64,000 nt of DNA, from the NCBI GenBank assembly GCA_018806985.1, contig JADANN010000099.1, positions 5,017,001 to 5,081,000 on the forward strand, read 5' to 3'. Source of the DNA: Angiostrongylus vasorum. Its lineage: Eukaryota; Nematoda; Chromadorea; Rhabditida; Metastrongylidae. Numbering within the stretch: position 1 is the stretch's first letter; each line of letters opens with the position of its first letter. The translations under genes and the position numbers were made by a program. Shown here piece after piece: positions 1-11,138 of this stretch. The notes below the pieces were generated by a model. It was not told where the DNA came from. It was given only the letters and a program-made list of their open reading frames with translations, and ran no database searches.

Positions 1-306
1 AAACACGCCTTTTCATGTTCTTCCAAATAAAACCTGTTTTCTGACCCTGAACGTCAACGGGTTTTCGCAACAGTGAAAGAAACCAATGGCATACAATGAC
101 TAGGAAGCTATTTTCGACAAGAAAGGGAAGATTTTTTTGTTCACATGAATGATTTCTCAATAAGTAGTAGTTCTCGAATAGTGGCTATAAATTGAACCAT
201 TATCTCTCCCTCGATGACACAATGATAAGCTGACTTGAAAACTATTTCCGCCTAGGAAGCTACACCTCCACGGCTAAGTCTTCGTAGACGATTAAGTCTT
301 ACACAG

Positions 307-627
307 TATGACAACATGGTGCTATATCAGTACTTTGAACAAGTGCTTGAAGATATCATCACCTGTGCAGCACGAATAGAAAAGGCTGTCTGTGGAATAA
401 GGTATTATGATGTTGGAATGTAGGAAGAATCTAGGAAAATAGGAAGAATCTAAGTAAATCTTGATAACAGGTCTTATTTCAGGCAAGATGTCATCTCACT
501 AAAACCGTATGACGACTTAAACAGCAAGTGGCAGACAGTGATTAGAAGACTTGAGATCATTTCGCTCGTGTTCTACGTTTCTGTTCTGTTCATTACTATG
601 TATCTATTCTTCTATCATGAGTGGTAA
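307..627 (+). CDS. C-terminal exons of a probable Cys-loop ligand-gated ion channel (5' part missing)
   Basis: Two exons join in phase: 307-401 (after ACACAG, ending AG before GTATTA) and 483-627 (after TTTCAG). Together they read into a TAA stop right after a hydrophobic helix. The peptide has a helical amphipathic stretch (EQVLEDIITCAARIEKAV), then an Asp- and Trp-containing linker (DDLNSKWQTVIRRLE) and a roughly 20-residue membrane segment (ISLVFYVSVLFITMYLFFY) ending HEW. This order, a cytoplasmic helix, then W-x-x-V-x-R-R-hydrophobic, then the last membrane helix and a very short tail, is typical of the M3-M4 loop end plus M4 of pentameric nicotinic-like receptors. Earlier exons lie upstream of base 1. 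A GTAAGC donor overlaps the stop codon, so a longer isoform is possible. The family call rests on pattern only; another membrane protein is not excluded. Confidence 0.45.
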
Positions 628-1035
628 GCCTTTTGTCTGCCTAAACACTCGGTACTAATGAAATACAATATTGTATCGTAACCGAATACATATAGCGTAT
701 TCAGTTCGACTAAGTCAGAAAAAGATTGGCAAATGTCTGCCTCATCAACTGTACGAGAGCAAGGAGTTCGCCTTCTTGATCGTGCTTTGGGCAGCAAGAC
801 TTGTCTGGCTGTTGGCGCGAGCCAAATCTGCATATGTTCATGATGCATTTCTGTGATCTGTGTATTGGATCATCTTCTCAAACCTCTTCAATCGTGGCGA
901 AGCCATTGTAGCAAACTGGTGTTCTCAGGAATTCTACAGAATGCACCAAGAACTAGAACTCTTAAGATCGGCATTGATTAACTTGAACAGACGATTCAAC
1001 TGGACCACAACGTTTGTTCTCATACAACTCTTCAG

Positions 1036-1939
1036 GAACTGGATCACTGTTTGCAGCACAAAAAGCAGAGGCTATTCCTTTATCGGCTCTACTTACTAAG
1101 CCTCTCATTAACGGACTATCGCTTATTTAAAGATTTGGACAGACTACTTTGTGAGAGAAATATTTTGCATTCTGAAGGTGCTCTGAAGGGCCTTCTACTA
1201 TTATGCAGACGACATGTTAAAATTGATAAAAAGTGCATTGATAAGCGAATTGTTTGGACGGTAAAAGCCAATGTTTTTTGAAAAGCCATGTCATTTTCAA
1301 CTATCTCTTGAATACAGTTTGTTTCGTTTAGAAAGATGTTATCACTGATGAACACGTAGTGGTAACAAAATTGCCGACGCTTCGTAAAAGCATTCTCTTG
1401 CCATATAAATAGGCGCAAAACTAACTCCGAATCAGCTTACTGGAGAAACCCTGCTCAGAAACGATGATTGGTTTTCAGGTACTGTGCGGTTGGTCACAAC
1501 CCATGCGGACAGATGAACCTGAAGTGTCCCTGGATGGCCGTCACACCAGACGATCCACAATGCGATGTTAATCCTTACAATTAGACTCAGTCTATGTAGT
1601 TGAAATCGTTGCCAATTATTTACGGGTTATAACCTCCGAGACTTCTCTCTAGAACCCTATCATTTCAGTTTGCTCACTAGAATTTGGTGAAAAATCAATC
1701 TCTGAAGATTAACTCGTTATGTTAGTATTGTGATGCAAATGTCCTTGAACATAATGAAGATAAAGTGATTGATTTTTGTAGCACAGTGGATATCTAATGT
1801 TGGGCTAAATTTCAGTCAAGTGCGTGAGACAGAAGAAGAAGAACCATTGTTTAGAACGGATAACAAGAGAGACCTTAATCCGTCCTTTGATCTTCGTTAC
1901 TATCCTCTCGTACTACTGAGACTAGCGATCCATTCATAA
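1036..1939 (+). CDS. Cluster of unassigned candidate exons (1036-1260, 1479-1584, 1816-1939)
   Basis: Three stretches have good acceptors and open frames. 1036-1260 follows CTCTTCAG and ends at ACG|GTAAAA; it encodes 75 residues rich in Leu, Arg and Cys, including RLFLYRLYLLSLSLTDYRLF. 1479-1584 follows TTTTCAG and reads as a Cys-rich tail (CAVGHNPCGQMNLKCPWM ...) ending in TAG at 1582; a second frame is also open in part of it. 1816-1939 follows TTTCAG and reads QVRETEEEEPLFRTDNKRD, then a hydrophobic end and a TAA at 1937. Their mutual phases do not fix one model, so they may belong to one or two genes, or be alternative ends of the upstream channel gene. I recognise no family. Confidence 0.28.
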
Positions 1940-2309
1940 TTACCGTCTTCATAGGTACCTTTTTTCATGAATCAAATTTTTAGTGACTAACTAGTAGCTT
2001 TAAGTTTCCTCCCTAGTTCGTTAAATTCTTCAAGCACCATATATTCACATTTGATTTAGAATACTCTTTCAACAGAACGAACGGGGGAGGGAGTTTTTAG
2101 AACTCACAAAGTTCCACAGTTTATGTTTTTGTTTACTTTGGGAAAAACTGTAGAAATGTGATTCAGTAGAAGTTACAAAAACCAGATCCTCCTTTTGTTG
2201 GTGTAGATCGCGAACTCTCTACTCGGGTAAATGGATGAGGGTGGCATTCGTTTGGATAATGTCAAACAGTTCTTCGTATTTCATCAAGGTTATGACGAGA
2301 AACGTGTGG

Positions 2310-2585
2310 CGGAGTGATCGGGAGCTCCCTGCAACACACACGTGGAATCGGTCCACGCGCCCATGGCCCACCAAGCCTTCCATCCTTCCGGGGTCGGCAA
2401 ATTGGTACCAGACTTGTTTGTCTGGGAGGATAGCAGCACTGGCTAGATACATCGGTAGACCACCTCACGTCATTGTAAAGGCCAGATATGCATTCAGTCA
2501 CCTCCAAACGATGCTTAATGAAGTCGAATACATGGCGCATCCCTCAGGAATAGATCAACGCTGACAGCTTTATACTTTTTATTTT
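2310..2585 (+). repeat. SINE-1 copy (tRNA-headed dispersed repeat)
   Basis: Head TGGCGGAGTGATCGG resembles an RNA polymerase III A box and GGAATCGGTCC sits at the B-box place. The body carries GGCAAATTGGTACCAGACTTG and TAGCAGCACTGGCTAGATAC. The end is AACGCTGACAGCTTTATACTT, running into a T-rich tail. At least eleven related copies occur in this window in both orientations. Confidence 0.75.
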
Positions 2586-2613
2586 TATGACCAGAAACAT
2601 GTAATATTCTCAG

Positions 2614-3093
2614 GACGGTTTTCATCTTCATTATCTTCGTGATGGCCAGGACACCATCTAAAATGCTAACTACAGTGTTCGATTTGCTTCGAGGGCAGAC
2701 TTACAAAAGAGCTCTTGAAATGCTCAAACAAGCCGATCGCGTAGACTTAAAAAAGTCTGTTCTTAGCACATTTTCTTTCACGACCAGAACTCTGTGGGTC
2801 AAACTAATGAGGTATTTGCTCATGGAACTAAATATGATTTCCTAATTGTAACCTTAAATTCTCTAGTGATAACACTCTTTTATAGTCCTCCATATGAGCA
2901 AAGAGAGTTAGTGTTGAGCGGAACATTTCCTCAAATAAACTATACAATATTTAAACGTTCTTATAAGCAGCTCTCCTCTAATGGAACATGTATACGACAT
3001 ACTATATGTGCAACATAAAGCCAAGGATCCTACACTTCAGATTTCTCCAGTTTACTTCCTTATATTACGCCGCCTAGTAGCTCTGTGGTATGA
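2614..3093 (+). CDS. Three-exon gene fragment, membrane-anchored protein of unknown function
   Basis: Exons 2614-2811, 2886-2989 and 3041-3093 join in a single frame: AG|GTATTT to TTTTATAG|T, then T|GTATAC to CACTTCAG|AT, ending with TGA at 3091-3093. The first exon has a hydrophobic start (TVFIFIIFVM), which could be the end of a membrane helix or a signal anchor. It is followed by a basic helical segment (DLLRGQTYKRALEMLKQADR) and TLWVKLM. The second exon encodes PPYEQRELVLSGTFPQINYT; the third a short Ser/Pro-rich tail. An ATG at 2642 could start the protein, but the acceptor at 2613 suggests earlier exons. Another exon choice (donor near 3088 in a different frame) is possible. No family recognised. 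A decayed LINE follows immediately. Confidence 0.35.
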
Positions 3094-3149
3094 ATTAGGT
3101 ATGAAGCCAACCCTGCCTTTTTGTTCATCTAAAGCTTTTTTTACTATTT

Positions 3150-5250
3150 TTAAAGATGCATTGAAGAAGCTTTCGAAACCCATATAACCGTTGCAGACAT
3201 CTCACAAATCTTCGTCGACAACTAGTCGTTCTCACACGTATATAGTCCTTCTGAATCAAAATTTCTGGCCACAACTCCATCTGTTTTGCGCGATGCAACA
3301 GTTTCCAGAAATTGTTTACCACAACCTAGAATCACATTGTTACAGGCAAAAAGACACCGCGAGCAGCTCAAAAAACAAACTAGTCTGAAGAAATTTGATC
3401 GGGACCCGATGCGACCATAATGTTCCGTTATCAGTCCTGAAGAACGAAGACGAAATATTACTAGATCCGCCCATGGTGCTGAATGAATAACGAAAACGTT
3501 CCTTACCAATCTTTTGTGTTCCACAATGTTGCGATACAAATCATGAAGATTCCAGGATCCGATAATATTACAACCGACTTCGCTTCAAGCTGATAGCCAT
3601 ATAGTGTAAGTACTTCTCCCAGAAACATGACTTCCTACCTTTGAAAGGAAAAAAAAGCCCGCAAGAGAAATCCATTAGAGGACGTTCCGCGCGATTCCAT
3701 AATGCACAAGAAAGAAGACTGAAGGAACTGTCATAACTACTGCCCAATATTCTTATTGAATGTTTACAAGCAGTTTACGAAACTTGTCTATAGCACAGAA
3801 GGGAACCATCTCATGACTATGGAATGTTTCTCGCGAATGCCACCATCTTCGAAGCACACCGCTATTATAGACGAGAGAGAGAGAAACAGATGGAAATTGC
3901 ATTGATTTCCGAAATACCAGTGTAAATAGGCCATCCAATTACCCCATTAAGTCTTACTGCGCATATCATGGAGTTGGAAACAAACAGCGAAACAAGTTGA
4001 GCAAGCAGCATTCTGGCAGAGATTCTGCTGCATGGACCAGGTCGAAACCTTAACCCGGTTACAGAACTTTGTCGGCAGCTCTATCTTCCCCTTGTTTTAA
4101 CCTTTGTCGACTATGAAAAAAGCGTTTGGCTGTATCGTAACGAGTGCGATCGTATCACCGTCCATCGACTAAGGAGTGGATTCGTCCCTAAATACGAACA
4201 CTAACTGACTGTTATCGAAACAGCAGCACAAATCTAAAGCATTTTTCATCGACCTATCACCATATCCATAACAAAAGTGGTTCAAGAAGGCGACACTATC
4301 TCGCCAAAGCTGTTCACGAGTGTCTCTGCAATGGATAATGAAATCGCTCGACTAAAGCTAGAACGGCATACGCACTGATGGAAAATTCCTGTCAAACCTT
4401 TTTTGTTGAAGCCATCATCATCTTTTTGAGATGCGCCAGTGAAGCGAAAAAGATGCTCAGATTGAGATTGATTGAGCTCAGCGAAGCAGTAAAAATGATT
4501 CGGCGCATAGATGGGAAGGAAACACAGGTCATTAAAAACCAACGATTCCAAAGTAAGCATATCGAATCGGATGGTTGTCTGGTTACAGAGGCCACCTGGC
4601 ACTTGTACGTTGGGCGATCAGAACAAACAAGAACATAAAGAAGGATTTGAACAGAAGGAGAACACCATAGGTCATATCCTGACTTCTCAGAGAAGCAATC
4701 GAGCAACTGCAAACGCGAAACTTCGCGCTGATCTTTTCAGCCCAACTGCCCTTTTAGCTCGATAATGTAATAGTGACGCATAATGTTTAACCACGATAGA
4801 AATCCTGCACACCGTTCACATATAACTTGAACGATCTCTCCTCGTAACTAGTATGAGACAACTTCCTAATGTACTCCACAGTCCAATTCTTCGGAATTTA
4901 CCACATCCGCAAAATCAAGAGATTGCACACCAGCAGCGAAACATTGATAGAGCGGCCACATAGTGAGAAAAAGACGAGAGACCGAGGAAAAAACTGTACG
5001 CCATGGATGAACGCCTTGGTAGCCCAAACGAATTAGCTGTACTGGCAGCTGTTAACGCTTTATGAATCACGGTATTACTCTCGAGCACGTTACCATACAA
5101 GAAACAAGCCGCCACTACGCACTATGGTGCGAAGATAAGAAACGAAGGAGAAATCTGCTGGGTATTATGTTACAGCTGCTGACATCACAGAGTTTATAAC
5201 TAATGTAATCCACAATTTCGCCTATACAGACCTTTTGAACTGTTTACAAC
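3150..5250 (+). mobile_element. Decayed RTE-type LINE reverse-transcriptase relic
   Basis: Pieces of a reverse transcriptase appear in changing plus-strand frames, broken by many stops and frameshifts. Recognisable blocks are NCHNYCP-like palm entry (about 3735), a FVDYEK motif (about 4095-4115), EGDTISPKLF (about 4280-4315), and a late thumb/connection block with HILTSQRSNRATANAKLRA and DLFSPTALLA (about 4670-4760). This order matches RTE/BovB-type non-LTR elements abundant in hookworms and their relatives. No intact frame remains, so it is a fossil. Its 5' endonuclease part is not clear and may be missing. Confidence 0.6.
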
Positions 5251-6022
5251 TCCAATGCGTCGGAGTTTCTTCCGATGTACAGTCTCTGTGCTACTCTCAT
5301 TATGAGATTCAACGAGAACAACGAATTCGCCCCCACAATACGACTTCAACGTCATGATTACGTGATATCACCCACTGGCAGTTGAGATGAAACTGCCACT
5401 GACAAAAAGCAAAAACAGCCTTTCTCACTTGTACTCACTACTATTAAATATCTAGAAATGCATACTCTTTCAGCTTTTGGAACTACAACAAAGTATGGAC
5501 GCCACTTTGAGCACTCAACCATCTAAAATATTAGCAGTGTACACGAACCCAGAACTTTTCACACGCCTAGTACTGGATGCCATTGCAGTACTTTGATGAA
5601 GCAAATGAAATTCATGATAACACTTTTTAAGGTGCGATAAGACAAAGCTCCCATATCTATCTTGAACTATTTTTGATTAAGGACAAGCTAAAACACCAAT
5701 GCTGTTTAGTAAAGCAGTGAGCCGGTGACCAATGCAGAAGAGCAAGAACTCTTCAAGACGATAAAGAATCAAACCATTTATCTACTTCTGTAAAATAAAC
5801 CGGCGCTAGTGCCACAATATGCATCACTGTAGAACGGTGTATCCTAGTCGCACGGCCCTGACCAGCGCAGCTTTTTGGAATTCACTGTAAAACAGGTCTT
5901 TTTTTTTCCAAGCGATTAACCAATAATCCGCAAATGATGTACATGTGACATAAAAAAGTGCTAGTTATAGGAATCATTGTTTATATCTTCCAGAACAACA
6001 AAACAACAACACAGATCACGGT

Positions 6023-8021
6023 CTATTTCAAATCGATAACTTGGATACCAGGAGGCAAGGACTGTTTGAGTTTCTCGGCCTTATCCTTATCCTAAAACAT
6101 TGGGTAATCAGAATTGATAATAAAACATCAAAAACAACTGCCAACAATTAGAATAGAAAATCTCATGCGCCTACAAACAAATTAGATCAAATAAGTCAGA
6201 CCAAAGAGAAAGATTCGGCTGTAAACTAAACTCAGCAGTAATTTTGTTGAAAATTCGAAATGATCTGCATATTTCCTATTGCCGGTTCACAAGACAAGCA
6301 ACAAAGCTCGAATGTTCTTGTAGCAACTGCACACTTTGACGGCACGGTTATAAAAACAATTAATGCAGATATAATTTAATACTTTATAAAGGATAAAAAG
6401 GACAAAGTTCTCGGCGTTGATCAATCCTTGAGGCATGCGCCATGCATTCGACTTCAATAAGCATCGCTTGGGGGTGAATGAATACATATCAGGACTTTAC
6501 AATGACTCGCAAAGACCTACCGATGTACCAAGCCAGTGCTGCTATTTTCCCAGTCAAGTCTGGTATCAATTTGCTAACACCGAACGGATGGAGGGCTTGG
6601 TGGACCACGGGCTCGGGGGTCGATCCCACGTGTATTGCAGGGCGCCTACGACCACTGTGCCACACGCTCCCGAAAGGTAAAAACAATGCAGATATAACTT
6701 TAATGATGCTGAGATATTTGCAAAACTCCGGACCGCAGGTGTCTACGGTGGGGAACGAACGCGCTATTGTCCTTTCCGGGGAGTAGCGCGCTCACCATCA
6801 CACCATGCGGGTCCTTCGTTTCGCCTGTCTCTCAGCTACTTCTATCGATCTTTTGCCATCAGCAATCAGGTTTTCTACAACAAGTTACATTCGAGAAATC
6901 TAACCACGGCTTGCAAATCAATGTGAAAATTTTTCAAAAAGTTTATGTCAAACCATTCTAAAAAGTACACACATTGTTTCAAAGCTATGAACTTCAAGAA
7001 CCCTCCTACTCAAACCGAAGAACTCTCAGAAGTAAAGCTGAAACTACTGCTTATGCCGTTGAGGTGATTTGCACCCTTACATTCTTCCCCTACTTTTACA
7101 AGCTCGGTAAATGTTTGATCACATGATAGCCATATATTATGTAAACTGTGGGTGCTTCTTAAGGTGATCAGCCGAAAGCAATTATGCATTTTGTGCCACC
7201 TAAGCGTCGCGCTGGACGGAATTCCGCCTTCTCAAATACCTCGCCATACAAGATAAAGCTCCGAAGAAAGAACAAAGTGATGCCTGGATCCCCAAAGTCC
7301 AAAAATGGCGAAAAATTCCGCCCCACTTCAGACATATGTAATAGGGTCAAACACGATTAAAAGGACTCTCGGAATTAAATAGGATTTACTCCTTCGGTTA
7401 ACGAAGAATCAAGATACAGCCTGAAGTGCAACCAACAACAACGTCCTCGCTCGTTACCTTGGATTTATTTTTATATGGCGGTGCAGTGATCGGAGGCGCT
7501 CTGCAATGCACACATGGGATCGACTCCAGCGCCCGTGGCTCAGCAAGCCTTCTATCTCTCCGGAGTCAGCAAATTAGTACCAGACTTGTCTGGGAGGATA
7601 GCAGCACTGGGTCCATACATCGGTAGACCACCGCGAGTCATTGTAAAGTCCAGATATGCACTCAATCACCTCCTAACGATGCTTAATGAAGTCGAATGCA
7701 TGGCGAATCTCTCAGAGATTGATCAACGCCGAGAACTTTTTTTTACGGAGATTCTACAGACCACTCACGGACTGTAACCGAATGACAACGGTGAGATCAG
7801 AGCGAAAATATACGCGCAGAACAGAAAGCACGAAAGAACAGAATATGTCAAGAACAGAAGAAAGATAGATCACTTACATTAACCACAAGAGTGTACAAGT
7901 ATCTGCTGCAGCGAACTTTAAATTTCACATTCAGGCTATTCTTCTTAATCTTGACTATTTTTGCATCCTTCCGGCGTGCCAATACGAGGAAATCTTTGAT
8001 CTCAGTGATTTGCTTTGGCAT
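6023..8021 (-). CDS. rpl-38: 60S ribosomal protein L38 (complete, two exons)
   Basis: Exon 1 is 8021-7878 (48 codons from [20 protein letters not shown]) and ends AAT|GTAAGT. Exon 2 is 6091-6023, follows TTTTAG, and encodes [20 protein letters not shown], then LK and TAG. The joined 70-residue product has the length, basic composition and hallmark segments of eukaryotic L38 ([13 protein letters not shown], then the [15 protein letters not shown] tail). It is a small cytosolic 60S subunit protein required for translation. The start is clear: TTTTCGTTTAG lies 16 bases upstream of the ATG with no AUG between, a good candidate for a spliced-leader acceptor. The single intron is about 1.8 kb, long for a ribosomal protein gene, and holds two SINE-1 copies in opposite orientation plus an R3 copy. 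Confidence 0.96.
6396..6675 (-). repeat. SINE-1 copy in the rpl-38 intron
   Basis: Minus-oriented copy. The tail end (AAAGGACAAAGTTCTCGGCG) is at about 6398 and the tRNA-like head at about 6610-6670, with GGGATCGACCCC complement at the B-box place. The core TGGTATCAATTTGCTAACACC matches the other copies. Confidence 0.75.
6695..6880 (-). repeat. R3 copy (tRNA-like dispersed repeat)
   Basis: Minus-oriented copy directly beside SINE-1. It contains the shared blocks GATGCTGAGATATTTGCAAA, GTGGGGAACGAACGCGCTAT, and the GGTCCTTCGTTTCGCCTGTC end followed by TCTCAGCTA. The complement carries a TTCGTTCCCC block at the B-box place. Confidence 0.7.
7477..7745 (+). repeat. SINE-1 copy in the rpl-38 intron
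   Basis: Plus-oriented copy. GATCGGAGGCGCTCTGCAAT and GGGATCGACTCC form the tRNA-like head; AGATATGCACTCAATCACCT and GATCAACGCCGAGAACTTTT form the body and end. With the copy at 6396-6675 it makes an inverted pair within one intron. Confidence 0.75.
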
Positions 8022-8149
8022 GGCGAGAAACCACCTAAACGAAAAGTAGACAAGTCATTAGCTTGGAAGTAACAAATCACATGCAGTCAACGACTTGGAA
8101 CAGCGAAGTATATGAAATATATCAAAACTAAGCAAGCACAAAACATCGA

Positions 8150-9470
8150 AAGAAATGAATCTGGAGACTGAACCACTTGAAAAAGCAATGAGACGAGATG
8201 CAGACACTGCTTACTTTCTTCTGTTTTCTTTCTTTTTTCGCCCTCCAAAGGACGAAAACAAGAGCTCATCATGCAAAACTAAGTACCACCGCATTAGGAT
8301 TTCCGCAAAAAAAAAGTAGATGAACCCATTACTAGATGAAGACCGAATCAAGCGGAACCGCGTTCGATGGTGGGCTACGAAGAAGAAATGCATTCCGACG
8401 GGAACTGTTACGGTATTATCCGTGCGGGATCGATTGCCGATGCGTCCTTCAATTTATTCACACAGAGCGCGTTTTTTGTCGGGATAATAACGCGTTAAGG
8501 ACAATTACTAAGGGTATGGAACTGTTTTCAGTCGAAAAAGTTAGGGTAAAATCTAGCGTCGTTCCTTCTTTTTTATATGTCGGGACGATTGGAGTTGAGT
8601 TTTTTCATTTACCAATTCCCTGAACGATCAGTATCCCCACTGTCCGATCGTATATGGATTTTCCGCTTCATGGAAGGCTGATTCCAGTGGTGTTGAATGA
8701 GTTCCAGATGCCAATGCACTGGAGCTTTGTCAAGTTTATGGGTATCCTTACGCTCCTAACTGAGGGTAAATGTGGATTACATACCTTCTCGTTGCTAGAT
8801 GATAAACGGCAATCTCTCAGCCAGATCTTCACGATAACATTTACTCTTCTTGCATGAAAGGGTGTTGTGTGGAGAACACTTAGGCCCCCCAGAAACGGGT
8901 AATGGGGGGTTCGAAGCTCGCCTAGAGTTCTGGGTTCTCCTCAAATCTGAGCACCATTGTGGCTGTATTTCACATAATACCCTGCCGTGAAGAAAAGAAT
9001 AGGCGGTAAATAGAAGAAATCAAATAAACGATTGCAAGTGTATAGCAAATTATTTTGCATCAATCTCATTCTTTTTTCATGATCAACGTTACCTCAATAA
9101 GACTATAACAACATCGTGTTAGCTTAGTAACTTGAGAAAATATTTAGTCATTCGGAGATGTACTGAAGGGCTATTGATGATACTGAGGGGAAATCGGTTT
9201 TTAAAATCATGCTACAATCATAGGGATGTTGAGATATGAGCAAAATTCTGAATCTCCGATGGGCTAAACTCGCGACTACCCCTTACCATACGCTCATGTG
9301 CCGACTCAGCGAAAGGGGAAAGCAAAAAGCATCGGTCGGCTTCGTAGACAACAGGTGAGCCCTCTCAAAGGCCTCTGTTAGTGTGATGGATAGCTCCTCA
9401 GCATCCCATAAGGGTAATTACGGGAAGCCCTCCTGATGTTTCTAGTTTCTGCTCACATCTCAGCATTCTT
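8150..9470. other. Non-coding stretch with degraded R3-like sequence
   Basis: No convincing exon. An open stretch at about 8336-8620 (+) lacks splice or family support. From about 8930 to 9020 and 9215 to 9380 there are diverged pieces of the R3 family (ACCATTGTGGCTGTATTTCA, ACCCTGCCGTGA, AGAATAGGCGGTAAATAGAA). Confidence 0.4.
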
Positions 9471-9473
9471 GGC

Positions 9474-9680
9474 ACGTTTAGCGAAGTGGTTACCGAGACC
9501 CTGCAATACACATGGGAGCGCACCCGTGCCCAGCTCATCAAACCCTGCATACCCCCGAAGTTGTTGACTAGATATGCATCCACTCACCTCCAAACGGTGC
9601 TTAATGAAGTCGAATGCATGGCGGACCCTAAGGGATTGATCAGCGCCAGAGCTTTATCCCTTTTTTTATCCCCCCACTAC
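9474..9680 (+). repeat. Shortened, diverged SINE-1 copy
   Basis: TTAGCGAAGTGGTTACCGAG followed by CCTGCAATACACATGGGAGC looks like the head. The middle is deleted, and GATATGCATCCACTCACCTC to GATCAGCGCCAGAGCTTTAT, then a T run, is the usual end. Confidence 0.65.
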
Positions 9681-9930
9681 CTGCAACAACAGTAATATAT
9701 TACAGCCGGTGGAATTCAGACAAGAAGCGATTACCAGTCAAAGCATGAAATGACATCTGGATAGGGGCAGACAGCCATCCATGGAATATATGACATTACA
9801 CTGGATGTAGCAATACACTCCATCGCCCACGCCCCATCCATGCACAGTATGCAATGCATTTCGACGGTTGTATGTCAAAAGTACATTTCATGCAAAAAGT
9901 GCAATTTGCAAAAAAGCCATAACAATCGTA

Positions 9931-10089
9931 GCTGACGTTGTAGCAGAATCGCCTTCTTCAGAGCCGCTTTTTCACCGGTCTTCCACCGAAGAAGAGTCGT
10001 CAACCACTCGGAGCGGCCGTTCTTCCTCAGTGGAAGACAGGTGGAAAAAAAGCGGCCCTGAAGAAGGCGATTCTGCCGAAAATGTCAGC
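9931..10089. repeat. Foldback of two inverted Penelope-type 3' ends
   Basis: GCTGACGTTGTAGCAGAATC and GCCTTCTTCAGAGCCGCTTT on the left are mirrored on the right by AAAGCGGCCCTGAAGAAGGC and GATTCTGCCGAAAATGTCAG, around a short asymmetric loop (about 10000-10020). Each arm is the conserved hammerhead-like end of the Penelope family; the right arm core is mutated (GAAAATGTC for GAAACGTC). An open frame reads through 9868-10290, but it is a by-product of this palindrome. Confidence 0.75.
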
Positions 10090-11138
10090 TACAATTGTGT
10101 TGTATGTGTATTATTGTATCGAAGTAAACGTATGCTGTTTAACAACCTCGCAATTGCTGAGAGAGAAAACGACGAATTCCTAATCCAATGCGAGGTTAAT
10201 AGAAAAGTCGACCCTGGCTACTATTACGAAAAAACTATAGTTTGTAGACTAGTATTTCTAATCATATCTGAAACACCAGAATCAGAATGAGGGTTAGAAA
10301 CCAGCGGATTCCGAAGACACAGAGTATGGTGATTCAGAATGAATGCGCACTTTGTGACCACTTAGTCTTTCCACAAAGCACAATTTTTGACAACAACGAA
10401 TACAAGTTTAAACAGGTCCTCTCGATGGTTTGCCATTCCATCGTAGCCAGGTTTCCCTAAATCCACGCTCATTGTCCAAATTACGGCAAAAACAGTTTAG
10501 TACATCCTTCACTCAGCATTCTCGCAGCTGAAGAATCTTGTCCGAGACAAAATCCGTTCCAAACTGTTCAAGTCACGAAAAACAATGTATAGCTTTTCTC
10601 GAACTACGCCTAGTACAATGTGTTGGAAAAAATATTGAATAATAAATTACAGCAAGCTCTGAGCGTGAGAGTAGAAAGCTGACAACAGGAGTCAAATATG
10701 ACTCATACAATCGCGGAATTGTGAAGTAGTAAATACACGAATTCAAAAGAGAAATCTTTGAAATATCGTAAAAGTTCATCGGTTACCGTGGACTAGCAAC
10801 ACATATCAACAGCCGAAAAGAATGTTAGTAGGCGAGATCACCCGCCGGAAGAAACATTCGAGAACTATAATGAGAAACAAGAATACAAGGCAAAATTTGA
10901 GCTGAATAACCTCATAGCTTGTTAAGACATCGTATTATGCAAAAAACCGAAGCCTGTTTTACACCATGAATAAGTAGTAAATGAAAAATAGTACATTGAA
11001 CACATCCGAAAATAATAGTTCTTGAAATCTATGCAAAGACCAAACTTACTACCAACAGGTAGTCTAGCTATAGTTGCTTCAATCAAAACATAAAAAGCGA
11101 AGGAGCTACAGCGAGAAAATTCTTCAGCTCGAAGTTGA

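Noticed and set aside
2219..2564. Long overlapping frames on both strands
   Set aside because: They recur with every SINE-1 copy (also 6435-6686, 7514-7777, 19734-20090) and follow its sequence, not a gene.
9868..10290. 140-codon open frame rich in Ser and Glu
   Set aside because: It is created by the Penelope foldback at 9931-10089 and the repeat that follows; the protein is an artefact of palindromic repeat DNA.
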